A stretch of 64,000 bases of DNA from Antrihabitans spumae (GCF_043944905.1 NZ_JBIMSN010000062.1:124001-188000), one strand, 5' to 3'; shown: positions 8,275 to 17,190, counted from the first letter of the stretch. Numbers and translations: made by a program. Notes: generated from the sequence alone by a model not told the origin.

Positions 8275-9210
8275 TTAGCCCACAACGCCTTTAGGGGTAC
8301 GTCCCTCTAGTACGGCGAGCAAGTTGTCCGCCGATTGACGGGCCAGGCGCGACGCTACGTCGGGGGAGTACCACGCCGCGTGTGGGGTGATGACGAGGTT
8401 GGGGATCGCCAGGATGGGATCCTCTTGGTCCGGCGGCTCGGTCGGCAGCACATCGATTGCGGCTCCAGCCAATCGGCCGTGACGAAGAGCAGCGCCGAGT
8501 GCGTCGTGATCGACCAGTCCACCTCGCGACACGTTGATCAAATACGAACCGCGGCGCATCCGTCGCAGCGCCGCTGCATCGACGATTCCGGCCGTGTCGT
8601 CCGTCAGCGGAACGTGCAGGCTCAGGACGTCGGAGCGCTGTAGCAGTTCGTCCCATTCGACGACCTCCACCCACTCGGGCACTCGGCCGGCCAGCGATCG
8701 TCCGCTCGCAAGGACCGTCATCCCGAGCGCGTGCGCACGAAGTGCAAACGCGTGGCCGATGAGCCCGAACCCGAACAGTCCCAACACAGTTCCCGCGATT
8801 CGTCGTGGCGGCGATGCCACGACATCCCATTCTCCGGCGTGGACAGCCGCATCCAACCTCGCCGTCGAGCGCAACAAGCCAACCGAGAGCGCGAGGGCAT
8901 GGTCGGCGACCTCATCGGTGCAGTAGTCGACCGCGCGCGTCACGCGAATCCCGCGCCCGACGGCAGCGTCGACCGGTAGATGGTCGTAACCCGCCGAGGT
9001 CGCTGCGAGCAGACGAAGGTCAGGTAGGGCTGCGAGGTGCCGATCGTCGAGTCCGACCGTCTCCGGACCGACCAGCAACGCAACGATGCCTGCGCCGGAG
9101 GGGATTTCGGTCGCGGCGACAACCTCGACGTCAAGTCCGCCGACCTCGAGTGCCGCGGACAGGTCGGCGACCGGTATGAAGCTGTCGAGAACAACGACGC
9201 TCTGACGCAT
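8275..9210 (-). CDS. D-2-hydroxyacid dehydrogenase (NAD-dependent)
   Basis: A 311-aa D-isomer-specific 2-hydroxyacid dehydrogenase. The NAD-binding motif GLFGFGLIGHAFALRAHALGM lies near residues 140-160; the catalytic Arg is in NVSRGGLVD and the C-terminal His in ITPHAAWYS, spaced as in the family. It should interconvert a 2-oxo acid and a D-2-hydroxy acid. The ATG at 9210 is 11 bp downstream of the TetR gene stop on the same strand, so the two are probably co-transcribed. Substrate is unknown; the context suggests an intermediate of amino-acid breakdown, for example the oxo acid released by the D-amino-acid oxidase. Confidence 0.85.
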   Translation of the reverse strand: MRQSVVVLDSFIPVADLSAALEVGGLDVEVVAATEIPSGAGIVALLVGPETVGLDDRHLAALPDLRLLAATSAGYDHLPVDAAVGRGIRVTRAVDYCTDEVADHALALSVGLLRSTARLDAAVHAGEWDVVASPPRRIAGTVLGLFGFGLIGHAFALRAHALGMTVLASGRSLAGRVPEWVEVVEWDELLQRSDVLSLHVPLTDDTAGIVDAAALRRMRRGSYLINVSRGGLVDHDALGAALRHGRLAGAAIDVLPTEPPDQEDPILAIPNLVITPHAAWYSPDVASRLARQSADNLLAVLEGRTPKGVVG

Positions 9211-9221
9211 GGAAGATCCGA

Positions 9222-9836
9222 TCAGGTTGGGACGGTAGCACGCTGCAACGCGGTGTCGACGATGCGGGCGACCGCGTCCTTGGCTCCGATCGCCCTCATC
9301 GCGACCGGGTCCAGGATCGATTGCATCGCCAAACCGTCTGTGAGAGCTACGAGTTGGATGGTGACGGTGTCTGCGTCGACGTCGTCGGTCAGTGCGCCCT
9401 CTGCCTGAGCAGCGCGTACCGTTTCGCCGACGACGGCACGCCATCGCGTCATAAATCCTGCGATTTCGGTGCGTGCAGACTCTGCGGCTGCACCTTCGGC
9501 GTAGAAGAACAGGAACACCCGCGTCATCGCGAGCCTGCGCTTGTCGAGCGGCAGCACGCTGGCGGTGATTCTGCGCAGCTTTTCGATCGCCTCGACGTCG
9601 GGTGCGTCGAGTATCGAACGGTAGAGCTCGCCCTGGGTGTCGGCAGCGCGACGCAGTGCCGCGAGCAGCAGATCGTGCCGAGAGTTGAAGTAGTGGTTCA
9701 AGACTCCGGTCGACCAACCGCTTTCCTCGGCAACGGCGCGGGTTGTTACAGCACCGATGCCGTCCCGGGCGATGAGCGCCAGGACGGCATCGGCGAGTGC
9801 CAGTCTGCGCTCGTCGTGGTCGACGATCTTCGGCAC
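9222..9836 (-). CDS. TetR-family transcriptional regulator
   Basis: A 204-aa TetR regulator. The N-terminal helix-turn-helix covers about residues 10-55, with VTTRAVAEESGWSTGVLNHYFNSRHDLLLAAL matching the TetR recognition helix pattern. The C-terminal half resembles the BetI-like ligand domain (EIAGFMTRWRAVV, DGLAMQSILDP). The start is GTG at 9836, with GGAGG 6-7 nt upstream. It is followed after 11 bp by the hydroxyacid dehydrogenase, which it may control. No clear palindrome was found directly at its own promoter, and its relation to the TTGTGTC sites is untested. Confidence 0.88.
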   Translation of the reverse strand: MPKIVDHDERRLALADAVLALIARDGIGAVTTRAVAEESGWSTGVLNHYFNSRHDLLLAALRRAADTQGELYRSILDAPDVEAIEKLRRITASVLPLDKRRLAMTRVFLFFYAEGAAAESARTEIAGFMTRWRAVVGETVRAAQAEGALTDDVDADTVTIQLVALTDGLAMQSILDPVAMRAIGAKDAVARIVDTALQRATVPT

Positions 9837-9860
9837 GGTCTACCTCCACTTTTGGTCTAG

Positions 9861-9931
9861 GCGGCTACGCCGCTCGTGAGTCCTTTCGGAGGTCAGGCCC
9901 TCCGAAAGGACTCACGAGGCCGTAGGACCTC
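9861..9931. repeat. Three-hairpin repeat element, copy 2
   Basis: The same 20-bp central stem as copy 1 (9873-9892 paired with 9899-9918, 6-nt loop) is preceded by GCGGC-TAC-GCCGC at 9861-9873. It is followed by a weaker GAGG/CCTC stem (9916-9931) running to the symporter stop codon. It lies downstream of the symporter and upstream of the TetR start, so it probably terminates the symporter transcript. Confidence 0.78.
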
Positions 9932-11405
9932 AGGCTATCGGGGAGAGCTCACGTTCCGGCTCTGACTCCGCTTTGCCCGAGGAGCGGGCGATCCAGATCG
10001 CCATCACATGTGCCGGGGTGGGCTTGGTCAAGAGGCTGACCGCGACGAACACGATCGCTGCGCTGATCAGGCCGACGTACACCGGTTCGTTGGCAAGCAC
10101 ATCGCCGACGACCCACATCGTGACCAGTGTCCCGATCGTGCCGACCGCCATTGCGGCCATCGCGCCCGCGCCGGTTGCGCGCTTCCAGAGCAGGCCGCCG
10201 AGGATCGGTACCAGCAATCCGCCGACGAGGATGTCGTAGGCGATGGTGAGTGCGGAGACGATGTCGTTGATCAGCGCGGCGAGGACGATGCTGACGAGTC
10301 CGATCGCGATCACGTAGAGGCGGTTGCCACGCACATCGGCTTCGGGGTCGCTTGTGTCGAGTTCGGGACGGGTGCGACCGAACATCTTGGCAAGCAGGGG
10401 CAGAACATCTTGGCGCGCAACGGTTGCCGTTGCGATCAGGGCGCCGGATGCGGTGGACATCATGGCGGCGACTGCGGCGGCGAGGACGACTCCGCTGAGG
10501 CCGATGGGCAGTACGTGCAGGGCGACGTCGGCGTAGACGTCGTCACTGGATCCGATGTTCGGGATCAATGCCGATGCCGCGAGGCCGATCAGTGCGCCTG
10601 CGACGCCGTAGAGCAGGCAGTAGACACCGGCTGCGACGCCACCCCACCGGGCGACCTCGGGGGACTTGGCTGTGAAGACGCGCTGCCAGATGTCCTGTCC
10701 GATGAGCAGGCCGAGGGTGTAGACGACGAAGAAGGTGATGATCGTTCCGGTGCCGATGGTGCCGAGGCTGAACGCGGAATCACCGACGCGCTCCTTGATG
10801 CCGTCGTAGCCGCCTGCCTTGGACCAGGTGAAGGGGAGCAACAGGAAGAAGATGCCGATGGTCTTGATGACGAACTGGACGACGTCGGTGAGCGTGATCG
10901 ACCACATGCCGCCCATCGCCGAATATGCGACGACGATCAGTCCGCCGAGGATGACCGACAGTGTGCGGTCGAAACCGAAGAGGACGTTGAAGATGGTCGC
11001 GTACGCAATGGTCGACGTGACGGTGAGCATCAGCGTGTAGGCCATCATGACGATGCCGGACGCGCCGGTGGCGTCGATGCCGTAGCGCAGCTTCAGCATT
11101 CCCGAGACGGTGTAGACCTTGAGGCGCTGGATGCGTGACGCGAACAGCACACTCAGTAGCAGTACACCCGATGCGATCGCGACGACGAGCCACATGCCCG
11201 AGATTCCGTACTTGTAACCGAGTCCGACGCCGCCGACCGTGGACGCTCCGCCGATGACGACTGCGGCCATGGTGGATGTGTAGAGGACGCCACCGAGGCG
11301 CCGGCCCGCGACGAGGTACTCGCTCGAGTTGCTGGCTCTGCGTTTGCCCCACCAGCCGAAGATCAGCATTGCGGCTAGGTAGATCAGGATGATCGAGATG
11401 TCCAT
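9930..11405 (-). CDS. Sodium:solute symporter (SSS family)
   Basis: A 491-aa polytopic membrane protein with about 13 hydrophobic helices. It shows SSS-family features: the start MDISIILIYLAAMLIFGWW, the motif SSEYLVAGRR, and GGASTVGGVGLGY at about residues 60-75. Substrate class (amine, carboxylate, urea or amino acid) cannot be read from sequence. The ATG at 11405 has GAAGGA upstream; a start 13 codons earlier is less likely. It diverges from the LysR gene across a 133-bp region holding the AT-rich operator, so it is a probable LysR target. Confidence 0.86.
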   Translation of the reverse strand: MDISIILIYLAAMLIFGWWGKRRASNSSEYLVAGRRLGGVLYTSTMAAVVIGGASTVGGVGLGYKYGISGMWLVVAIASGVLLLSVLFASRIQRLKVYTVSGMLKLRYGIDATGASGIVMMAYTLMLTVTSTIAYATIFNVLFGFDRTLSVILGGLIVVAYSAMGGMWSITLTDVVQFVIKTIGIFFLLLPFTWSKAGGYDGIKERVGDSAFSLGTIGTGTIITFFVVYTLGLLIGQDIWQRVFTAKSPEVARWGGVAAGVYCLLYGVAGALIGLAASALIPNIGSSDDVYADVALHVLPIGLSGVVLAAAVAAMMSTASGALIATATVARQDVLPLLAKMFGRTRPELDTSDPEADVRGNRLYVIAIGLVSIVLAALINDIVSALTIAYDILVGGLLVPILGGLLWKRATGAGAMAAMAVGTIGTLVTMWVVGDVLANEPVYVGLISAAIVFVAVSLLTKPTPAHVMAIWIARSSGKAESEPERELSPIA

Positions 11406-11462
11406 GGTGGTCCTTCGGTAGATCGTTGCTGAGACTGGAACCATAGGACGAGATTGCCGTGT

Positions 11463-11480
11463 TTTAAATCACGTGATATA
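11463..11480. promoter_or_regulatory. AT-rich LysR-type operator TTTAAATCACGTGATATA
   Basis: The 18-mer contains the perfect palindrome ATCACGTGAT (11468-11477), which fits the T-N11-A layout of LysR sites. It sits in the symporter/LysR divergent promoter and recurs at 7390-7407. Confidence 0.6.
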
Positions 11481-11487
11481 AATAATC

Positions 11488-11507
11488 ACATCAGATTTTT
11501 CTGATGT
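11488..11507. promoter_or_regulatory. Inverted repeat ACATCAGA-TTTT-TCTGATGT
   Basis: A perfect 8-bp inverted repeat with a TTTT loop lies 31 bp before the LysR start. It could be a second regulator site or a hairpin in the 5' leader of the LysR mRNA; the sequence does not decide between these. Confidence 0.5.
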
Positions 11508-11538
11508 ATCGCCCTCGAACCCTGCCGACGGGAACGCC

Positions 11539-12429
11539 ATGCGCAACTCGCTGCCCGATCTCAAACTGCTGCAGATCTTCGACGGTGTGGTGCGGCATCA
11601 GGGCTTCGCGCCCGCGCAGCAGGAGCTCGGCCTCTCGGCATCCGCGATCAGCACATACATGAGCCAGCTCGAACGTCAGCTCGGCATCGTGCTCTGTCAT
11701 CGAGGGCGAAGCGGGTTCAGCCTGACCAGCAAAGGCGAGCTCTACCACGCGGAATGCTTGCGCATTCTCGGCGAACTCGAAGGTTTCGCTCGGTATGGAA
11801 CGGCGCTGCAGGGCGAGCTCCGCGGCACCTTGACCATCGGCGTGCTCGATTCGACCGTCACCGACTCGACGCTGCCGCTCGCCGACGTCATCGGCGAATT
11901 CAGCAGAGAGCATCCCGGCGTCTACCTCGACCTGAAGATCCAGGCGCCCCACGAACTGCAGGTCGGCGTGCTCGACGACCGCATCGACGTCGCTATCGGC
12001 GCTTTCGCATCGCCCATGAACGGGCTGCTGTCGCATGCGCTGCATCGTGAACAACACTGGCTCTACTGCAGCGACATGCATCCGCTCTTCGACAACAAAC
12101 GCATCCCGCCGGACGTGATCACCCAGCAACGAATGGTGACGCGCGGCTATTGGAGCGAGGCCGAACTTGCCCGCCAGGGCTTCACACAACGGTCGGCGAC
12201 GGTCGAGAACATGGAAGCGCAGCTGATGCTCGTGCTGTCGGGCGGCTATATCGGCTACCTCCCCGAGCACTACGCGAACTACTGGGTCGACCGCGATCGC
12301 CTGCGCCCACTGTTGCCTGCGTCGTTCGGCTACCAAGCGCCCTTCTCGCTTATCTACCGACGCGGCCGCGCGCGGGAACCGCTGGTCCTGACGTTTCGGG
12401 AGCTCGTCCGAACGAGTGTCGAGGGATAG
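11539..12429 (+). CDS. LysR-family transcriptional regulator
   Basis: A 296-aa LysR regulator. The N-terminal winged helix-turn-helix (residues about 5-64) includes LQIFDGVVRHQGFAPAQQEL and LSASAISTYMSQLERQLG; the co-inducer domain follows from about residue 90 (LTIGVLDSTVTDS). The start at ATG 11539 gives the standard LysR N-terminus. It is divergent from the symporter and its promoter carries a palindromic AT-rich site that also occurs between the ureohydrolase and aldolase genes, so it probably controls all three plus itself. Ligand unknown. Confidence 0.9.
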   Translation: MRNSLPDLKLLQIFDGVVRHQGFAPAQQELGLSASAISTYMSQLERQLGIVLCHRGRSGFSLTSKGELYHAECLRILGELEGFARYGTALQGELRGTLTIGVLDSTVTDSTLPLADVIGEFSREHPGVYLDLKIQAPHELQVGVLDDRIDVAIGAFASPMNGLLSHALHREQHWLYCSDMHPLFDNKRIPPDVITQQRMVTRGYWSEAELARQGFTQRSATVENMEAQLMLVLSGGYIGYLPEHYANYWVDRDRLRPLLPASFGYQAPFSLIYRRGRAREPLVLTFRELVRTSVEG

Positions 12430-12522
12430 TTCCAGTGCTGTAGCCATCCAAGATCACCGCTCGCTCCGAACCCCAGATGCGCCCGGTCAGCTAACTGGTC
12501 GCAAATGCGAAGGAACGAGCCG

Positions 12523-13080
12523 ATGGATGAACAGGACGACGCGTTATTCAGTTGGACCGCGCGGCGAGTAGTGCTTGCACCGTTGGATGCCGCAGTACCC
12601 GACCGGTGCGTGCTCGACGTGCGGATGATGCTCGGGGACCGCGACGCCCGCCTGATCACGCGCGTCGACCCGACCGACGATCTGGACTACACCGCGCTCT
12701 TCGTAGGCCGAGTTGCAGGCACACACGATGTTCCGATCCGTGTGGTCGAGGACGAGACGCTGCTCCTCGTCGGCAGCCACAGCTCCAGTCCAGCCGAAAT
12801 CCTGGTCTGTGCAGGCGACGTGCCGGACCTCGGTGGCCACCTCACCGCGTCGCAGGTCGATCGGGATCTGCAACTCGGCGGACCCGTCAGCGAACTCGTT
12901 CGGATGTCGCGCGCTGCCTCGGTTCTGCTCGACTGGTGCGATTCTCCACAGGCGATGGCCGAACCGTCTCGCGGTATGGAACCATCGGGTAGTCGGCGAA
13001 GTCCCGGGATCGTCCGAACGCTCCGGTGCGGGCTCCGACGCAAGCCGAGAACCCGAGTTGTGTTGAACCAGAGGGGATAA
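12523..13080 (+). CDS. Hypothetical protein
   Basis: A 185-aa protein with no family I recognise. ATG 12523 follows GAAGGA by 9 nt; an ATG at 12505 would add six residues. Residues 1-140 look like a normal soluble acidic protein (DEQDDALFSW start, alternating beta-like segments). The last 45 residues turn abruptly Arg- and Ser-rich (SRRSPGIVRTLRCGLRRK), unlike the rest, which could mean a frameshift or a read-through beyond the original end. It precedes a small monooxygenase gene by 2 bp and may be co-transcribed with it. Confidence 0.5.
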   Translation: MDEQDDALFSWTARRVVLAPLDAAVPDRCVLDVRMMLGDRDARLITRVDPTDDLDYTALFVGRVAGTHDVPIRVVEDETLLLVGSHSSSPAEILVCAGDVPDLGGHLTASQVDRDLQLGGPVSELVRMSRAASVLLDWCDSPQAMAEPSRGMEPSGSRRSPGIVRTLRCGLRRKPRTRVVLNQRG

Positions 13081-13082
13081 CG

Positions 13083-13403
13083 ATGATCTTCATCGTCGTG
13101 AAGTTCAAGACGAAGCCGGATTGGGCAGATCGTTGGCTCGACCTGGTCGCCGAATTCACAGCCGCAACGCGGTCCGAGCGGGGCAACCTGTGGTTCGAGT
13201 GGTCGCAAAGTGTCGACGACCCAACCGAATTCGTCCTCGTCGAAGCATTCGTCGACGGTGACGCCGGTGGTGCACACGTGCAGAGCGCACATTTCGCGGC
13301 GGCGATGACGCAACTCCCGCCCGCGCTCGAGTCGACGCCGAAGATCATCAGCCAGACGATCGATGCATCGGGATGGTCCGAGATGGGCGAGATGTCGGTG
13401 TGA
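13083..13403 (+). CDS. Antibiotic biosynthesis monooxygenase (ABM)-fold protein, putative quinol monooxygenase
   Basis: A 106-aa single ABM ferredoxin-like domain: MIFIVVKFKTKPDWADRW at the start, RGNLWFEWSQSVDDPTEF in the middle, and a late AHVQSAHFA segment, matching YgiN/quinol-monooxygenase proteins. Such proteins act as small dimers without added cofactor. The ATG has AGAGGGG at good spacing. It overlaps the FMN reductase gene by 4 bp (GTGA), suggesting a redox pair that handles quinones or related compounds. The substrate is unknown. Confidence 0.8.
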   Translation: MIFIVVKFKTKPDWADRWLDLVAEFTAATRSERGNLWFEWSQSVDDPTEFVLVEAFVDGDAGGAHVQSAHFAAAMTQLPPALESTPKIISQTIDASGWSEMGEMSV

Positions 13404-13963
13404 CCGGTCCCGGCAGGCTTCGACTCGAAGTCATCATCGGCAGCGTCAGAGCAGGACGGAAAGGCCCGAAGGTCGCCGAGTGGTTTCTGCGACAGGCAAG
13501 CGAGGCAACCGAATTCGATGTGGGAGTGCTCGATCTCGCCACAGCCGAACTCCCAGACAACCTTGTCGTGGACGCGCATGTCGAAGCATTTCGAGGGCGC
13601 CTCGACGCCGCCGACGCTTTCGTCGTCGTCACACCCGAGTACAACCACGGCTACCCGGGTGCGTTGAAGACCGCGTTCGACAACGCGAAATTCGAATGGC
13701 GAGCCAAGCCGGTCGGTTTCGTGTCCTACGGCGGAATGTCCGGCGGTCTGCGCGCGACCGAGCAACTCCGCCTCGTTGTTGCCGAATTGCATATGGTGTC
13801 GATCCGCGAGACCGTCAGCCTGCACCAGGTTCGCAAGGCCTTCGATGCCGACGGAGAACTTATCGATGCCGCATTCGACGCAGCTGCCCGGTTGCTCGCG
13901 CAATTGGCTTGGTGGGCAACGATGTTGCGTGCCGCTCGAACGGTGGAGCCCTACCCGGGCTGA
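13400..13963 (+). CDS. NADPH-dependent FMN reductase family protein
   Basis: A 187-aa flavodoxin-like reductase. The FMN phosphate loop is IIGSVRAGRKG near residues 9-19 and the isoalloxazine region is TPEYNHGYPGALKTAFD, both hallmarks of the family. The GTG at 13400 overlaps the preceding stop. Its 3' end overlaps the convergent eccE gene by 13 bp. It may supply reduced flavin or reduce a quinone for the adjacent ABM protein. Confidence 0.86.
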   Translation: MTGPGRLRLEVIIGSVRAGRKGPKVAEWFLRQASEATEFDVGVLDLATAELPDNLVVDAHVEAFRGRLDAADAFVVVTPEYNHGYPGALKTAFDNAKFEWRAKPVGFVSYGGMSGGLRATEQLRLVVAELHMVSIRETVSLHQVRKAFDADGELIDAAFDAAARLLAQLAWWATMLRAARTVEPYPG

Positions 13964-15597
13964 TCCGCGAAATGCGTCGACCGCGGCCTGCCGATGAATG
14001 CGGTCTCGCGGGCGATCGACACCAGCGACAGTTCGACACTTGTGCTGCCGGTCTCGAGTACAACCACCGAACCGCTGCTCCCTGGCTGAACGATGAGGAC
14101 GTCGGCATCGTTGTCCGGCAGTCCACGACGGCGATCGGCTAGGTAGATCGTTGTCACGCCTGCGTGTGGAGCGGGCGCGACGTCGCCGTCCACGACGGTC
14201 GCCGTGAATCCGGCGTTGGAGTGATTCGGTTCGCCCGCGATCGACAGCCGATCGGGGTTGGCAATCGCCCCGACCAGGTTCTCCCACGCATGGGGTCGAT
14301 CCGTGCGGACGAGCACACTCGCCCCGACCGCAAGTGCGCGGAACACCAGCTGCTGCGCCAAATACAACTCTCCGGCTACGTGCACAGTCGAGATACCGGA
14401 ACCGACCACCCGCGTCGCGACGCCCTGACCCTGACTGTCCGACCCGATGAGCTGCCCACATCCCGACGACGGAAGATGCAGCCTGTCGACGTCCTCGACA
14501 GGGAACTCCGCAACGTCGATGGCATCGTCGAGTCCGGAGACGGCGATCGGCAGATGCGACAGCAGACCCTCGCGATGGCGGCCGTTCATCGACACCGAGC
14601 CGCGGAACCTGACCTGGTCTCCGAGTTCGCGCGAGGTCAGTCGCCACCCCGCGCCGACCGCAACAGTCCCAGGGGCGGAGCCGGGCCGTAGCCGGACGGC
14701 GACCGTGGTGCCTCGCGACGGAGTGACCCACAGCTTTGCCAGCAGGTCGGAGCCGAGCCGGTTCGGATCGATCGCAGAACCGATGTTGACGTCCGATCCC
14801 ACACGCGCGAACTTCCAGCTGTCTCGCAAGGCCGCCGGATCAGCTCCCGCCGTCACCTTCAGCACCGCTTCCCGAATCTCCGGAGCGGTGAGGATGCGTG
14901 ACCGGCAGCCTGCGTCGTCGAGTGCGCGAACGATTCGCTGCGTCGCCGTTGTCACTGCGCGTGATGCGCCTTCGGTTCCCCCGCCGCGTCGTGCGACAGC
15001 GTCTGCGCTCTTCTCCGCGTCGAGCCTGACCGCCAACCACACATTGCGAACGGCGACGGCGGGTAGCGGCCCGATCAGCTGTTCGTACACCCCGCCCGCC
15101 GGTGTTCCCGATCTGGTGCGGTGGCCGTGGCTGATCACGTCGATACCGTCGAGGGTGATGTCGTGCTGCGAGAGGCATTGGGCCAGTTCGGAAATGGGAA
15201 GCCGATGGGTCGAGACGAAGGCGTCCTTAGTGATCGTCGTCAGTCCACCGCGCTGCGGGAGGACCGCAACGACGGCGACAACCTTCGTGCCGTCCCAGTA
15301 GAGCCCCAGTGATCGTCCGGACGGAGCTCGAAAGTCGACGGTCCGGCCGATCGCATAGTCGGCGCCGACCATCCGCCGCACCAGTGTCGACGCCCACTGC
15401 ACCAACGAGCGGCCCGCGACGCGAACGAGCAGTACCGCCGCTACCCCGACCGCCACTGCGATCGCATACAGAATCGGCGTTCCGAACGGCACCGTGAGCA
15501 CGCCGACGATCAGGCCGACACCCTGTGCGACGAGAAGATCGCCGAGTGCGACCTTGCCGAGAAATGGACCTGGTACGGCCCCCGATAGATCCAACAT
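13951..15597 (-). CDS. eccE: Type VII secretion protein EccE
   Basis: A 548-aa protein with two N-terminal membrane helices (about residues 20-38 and 43-62), then a large domain with the EccE pattern: an Arg-rich segment, a VDFRAPSGRSLGLYWDGT stretch, and a long C-terminal periplasmic/cytoplasmic part. EccE forms the outer rim of the ESX membrane complex. ATG 15597 has GGGGGAG upstream; an in-frame extension of 84 codons has no membrane-protein character. It is divergent from eccB (132 bp apart), so the complex genes share a promoter region. M. tuberculosis ESX-4 lacks EccE, so its presence marks the fuller version of ESX-4. Confidence 0.85.
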   Translation of the reverse strand: MLDLSGAVPGPFLGKVALGDLLVAQGVGLIVGVLTVPFGTPILYAIAVAVGVAAVLLVRVAGRSLVQWASTLVRRMVGADYAIGRTVDFRAPSGRSLGLYWDGTKVVAVVAVLPQRGGLTTITKDAFVSTHRLPISELAQCLSQHDITLDGIDVISHGHRTRSGTPAGGVYEQLIGPLPAVAVRNVWLAVRLDAEKSADAVARRGGGTEGASRAVTTATQRIVRALDDAGCRSRILTAPEIREAVLKVTAGADPAALRDSWKFARVGSDVNIGSAIDPNRLGSDLLAKLWVTPSRGTTVAVRLRPGSAPGTVAVGAGWRLTSRELGDQVRFRGSVSMNGRHREGLLSHLPIAVSGLDDAIDVAEFPVEDVDRLHLPSSGCGQLIGSDSQGQGVATRVVGSGISTVHVAGELYLAQQLVFRALAVGASVLVRTDRPHAWENLVGAIANPDRLSIAGEPNHSNAGFTATVVDGDVAPAPHAGVTTIYLADRRRGLPDNDADVLIVQPGSSGSVVVLETGSTSVELSLVSIARETAFIGRPRSTHFADQPG

Positions 15598-15729
15598 TGC
15601 TCCCCCGAGGAGTTCGTATCGGTGCTGACGGCCGGTATGGATACGGCGCCGTCGGCACAACGCTGCGAACATGCTTTGGCGAAACTGTACTGTGTCACGC
15701 GAAGGTGGGGACGGCTCGGGGGAGGAAAG

Positions 15730-17190
15730 ATGCCGGCACAGCCGACTACGCGTCTGCAGGTCAGCGGCTATAGATTTTTGGTTCGGCGGATGGAGCATGC
15801 GCTCGTCCGCCGTGATGTACGCATGCTCGGAGACCCGATGCGCTCGCAAACGAGGGCAATGGTCGTGGGTGGAATCGTGACGACGATCGGTCTCGCTGCG
15901 TGTCTAGTGCTTGCGCTGATCCGACCGCAGGACAAGATTGCCGACAACAAGATCGTCGTCGGCAAGGATTCCGGAGCGATGTTCGTCGTCATCGGCGACA
16001 CCGTGCATCCCGTTCTCAATCTCGCGTCCGCGCGGTTGATCTCCGGCGAATCGGCCAAGCCCGCAATCGTGAAGGAAGCAGAGCTCGGCAAGAAGCCACG
16101 TGGCCCGCTGGTGGGCATCCCCGGCGCACCGTCGGCGCTTCCTTTCGATTCCGATGCCGATGGCCGGGCCTGGACCGTATGCGATTCGATCGCATCGGAC
16201 GGGTCGAGTTCGATCACGACATCGGTGCTGATCGGCGACCCCGAGTTGGGCGATAGGAGCGCTGACCTCGCACCTGGAGACGCGCTCCTGCTGCGAGCCG
16301 GAAACGTCACCTATCTGGTCTACGACGGCAAGCGCGCCCGGATCGATCCGGCCGATCGTGCCGTCGTCGCAGCACTCGCACTGGATGGTGCGACCCCGAG
16401 ACCGGTCAGCCCGGGTTTGCTCAACGCGATACCCGAGGTCGACGAGATTGCGCCGCCGACAATCGAGGGCGCGGGCGGTGTGCCGAACTATCCTTTCCCG
16501 GTAGCCAAGGTCGGCGCCGTCGTCCAGTCCGCGCGCAGCGAGGGCAATCAGTACTACGTCGTCCTGCGCGACGGTCTGCAGGCCATCGGGTCGGCGACGA
16601 AAGACCTTATCCGCTATACGGATTCACAGGGCATGGCCGATATCGAGAAGATCGCACCCGACAAGATCACAGCTGCGCCGCAGGTCGCAAGCCTCGACGT
16701 CGCAAGCTACCCGGACGCTGCCCGCGGCATCGCCGACATCGGAGAAACACCCGTCACCTGTTTGTCGTGGCAACCGATCACAAGCTCCGAAGACGAGGCA
16801 TCGGCCGCGGAGATCACTGTGCTGACCGGTCGCGGACTACCGATGTCCGACGACGCCAGGCTCGTCGACCTCGCTCAAGCCGATGGGTCGGGCGACAAGG
16901 CTGATGCTGTCTACGTCAGACCCGGCGCAGGGGCGTTCGTCCAGACGACGGGTATCGCTGCGGACAGCCAACGTAGGGACAGCAAGTTCTACGTCGCTGA
17001 CACCGGCGTTCGATACGGCATCGTCGACGACGATGCGGCCAAGGCGCTCGGCTTCACTCGTCCGGAGTCTGCCCCGTGGCCGATCGTGGCACTGCTGGCG
17101 CCGGGACCTGCGCTAGGCAGGGAGGAAGCGTTGCTTGCTCACGACGGTGTTGCTCCGGATCCGGCACCAGCGTTGGTGTCGGACAGGTGA
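15730..17190 (+). CDS. eccB: Type VII secretion protein EccB
   Basis: A 486-aa EccB with the family N-terminus (TTRLQVSGYRFLVRRMEHAL), one membrane helix at about residues 44-64, and a long extracellular domain of repeats with two Cys (VCDSIA and TCLSWQP) that probably form a disulfide. EccB anchors the ESX pore on the outer face of the membrane. ATG 15730 follows GGGGGAGGAAAG, a very strong ribosome site. Its last 52 bp overlap the convergent mycP gene, so the two cannot be separated by a terminator. Confidence 0.93.
   Translation: MPAQPTTRLQVSGYRFLVRRMEHALVRRDVRMLGDPMRSQTRAMVVGGIVTTIGLAACLVLALIRPQDKIADNKIVVGKDSGAMFVVIGDTVHPVLNLASARLISGESAKPAIVKEAELGKKPRGPLVGIPGAPSALPFDSDADGRAWTVCDSIASDGSSSITTSVLIGDPELGDRSADLAPGDALLLRAGNVTYLVYDGKRARIDPADRAVVAALALDGATPRPVSPGLLNAIPEVDEIAPPTIEGAGGVPNYPFPVAKVGAVVQSARSEGNQYYVVLRDGLQAIGSATKDLIRYTDSQGMADIEKIAPDKITAAPQVASLDVASYPDAARGIADIGETPVTCLSWQPITSSEDEASAAEITVLTGRGLPMSDDARLVDLAQADGSGDKADAVYVRPGAGAFVQTTGIAADSQRRDSKFYVADTGVRYGIVDDDAAKALGFTRPESAPWPIVALLAPGPALGREEALLAHDGVAPDPAPALVSDR

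Noticed and set aside
12887..14731. 614-codon minus-strand frame across the redox pair and the eccE 3' end
   Set aside because: It crosses three genes that have clear family motifs in other frames; composition is Arg-rich and non-protein-like.
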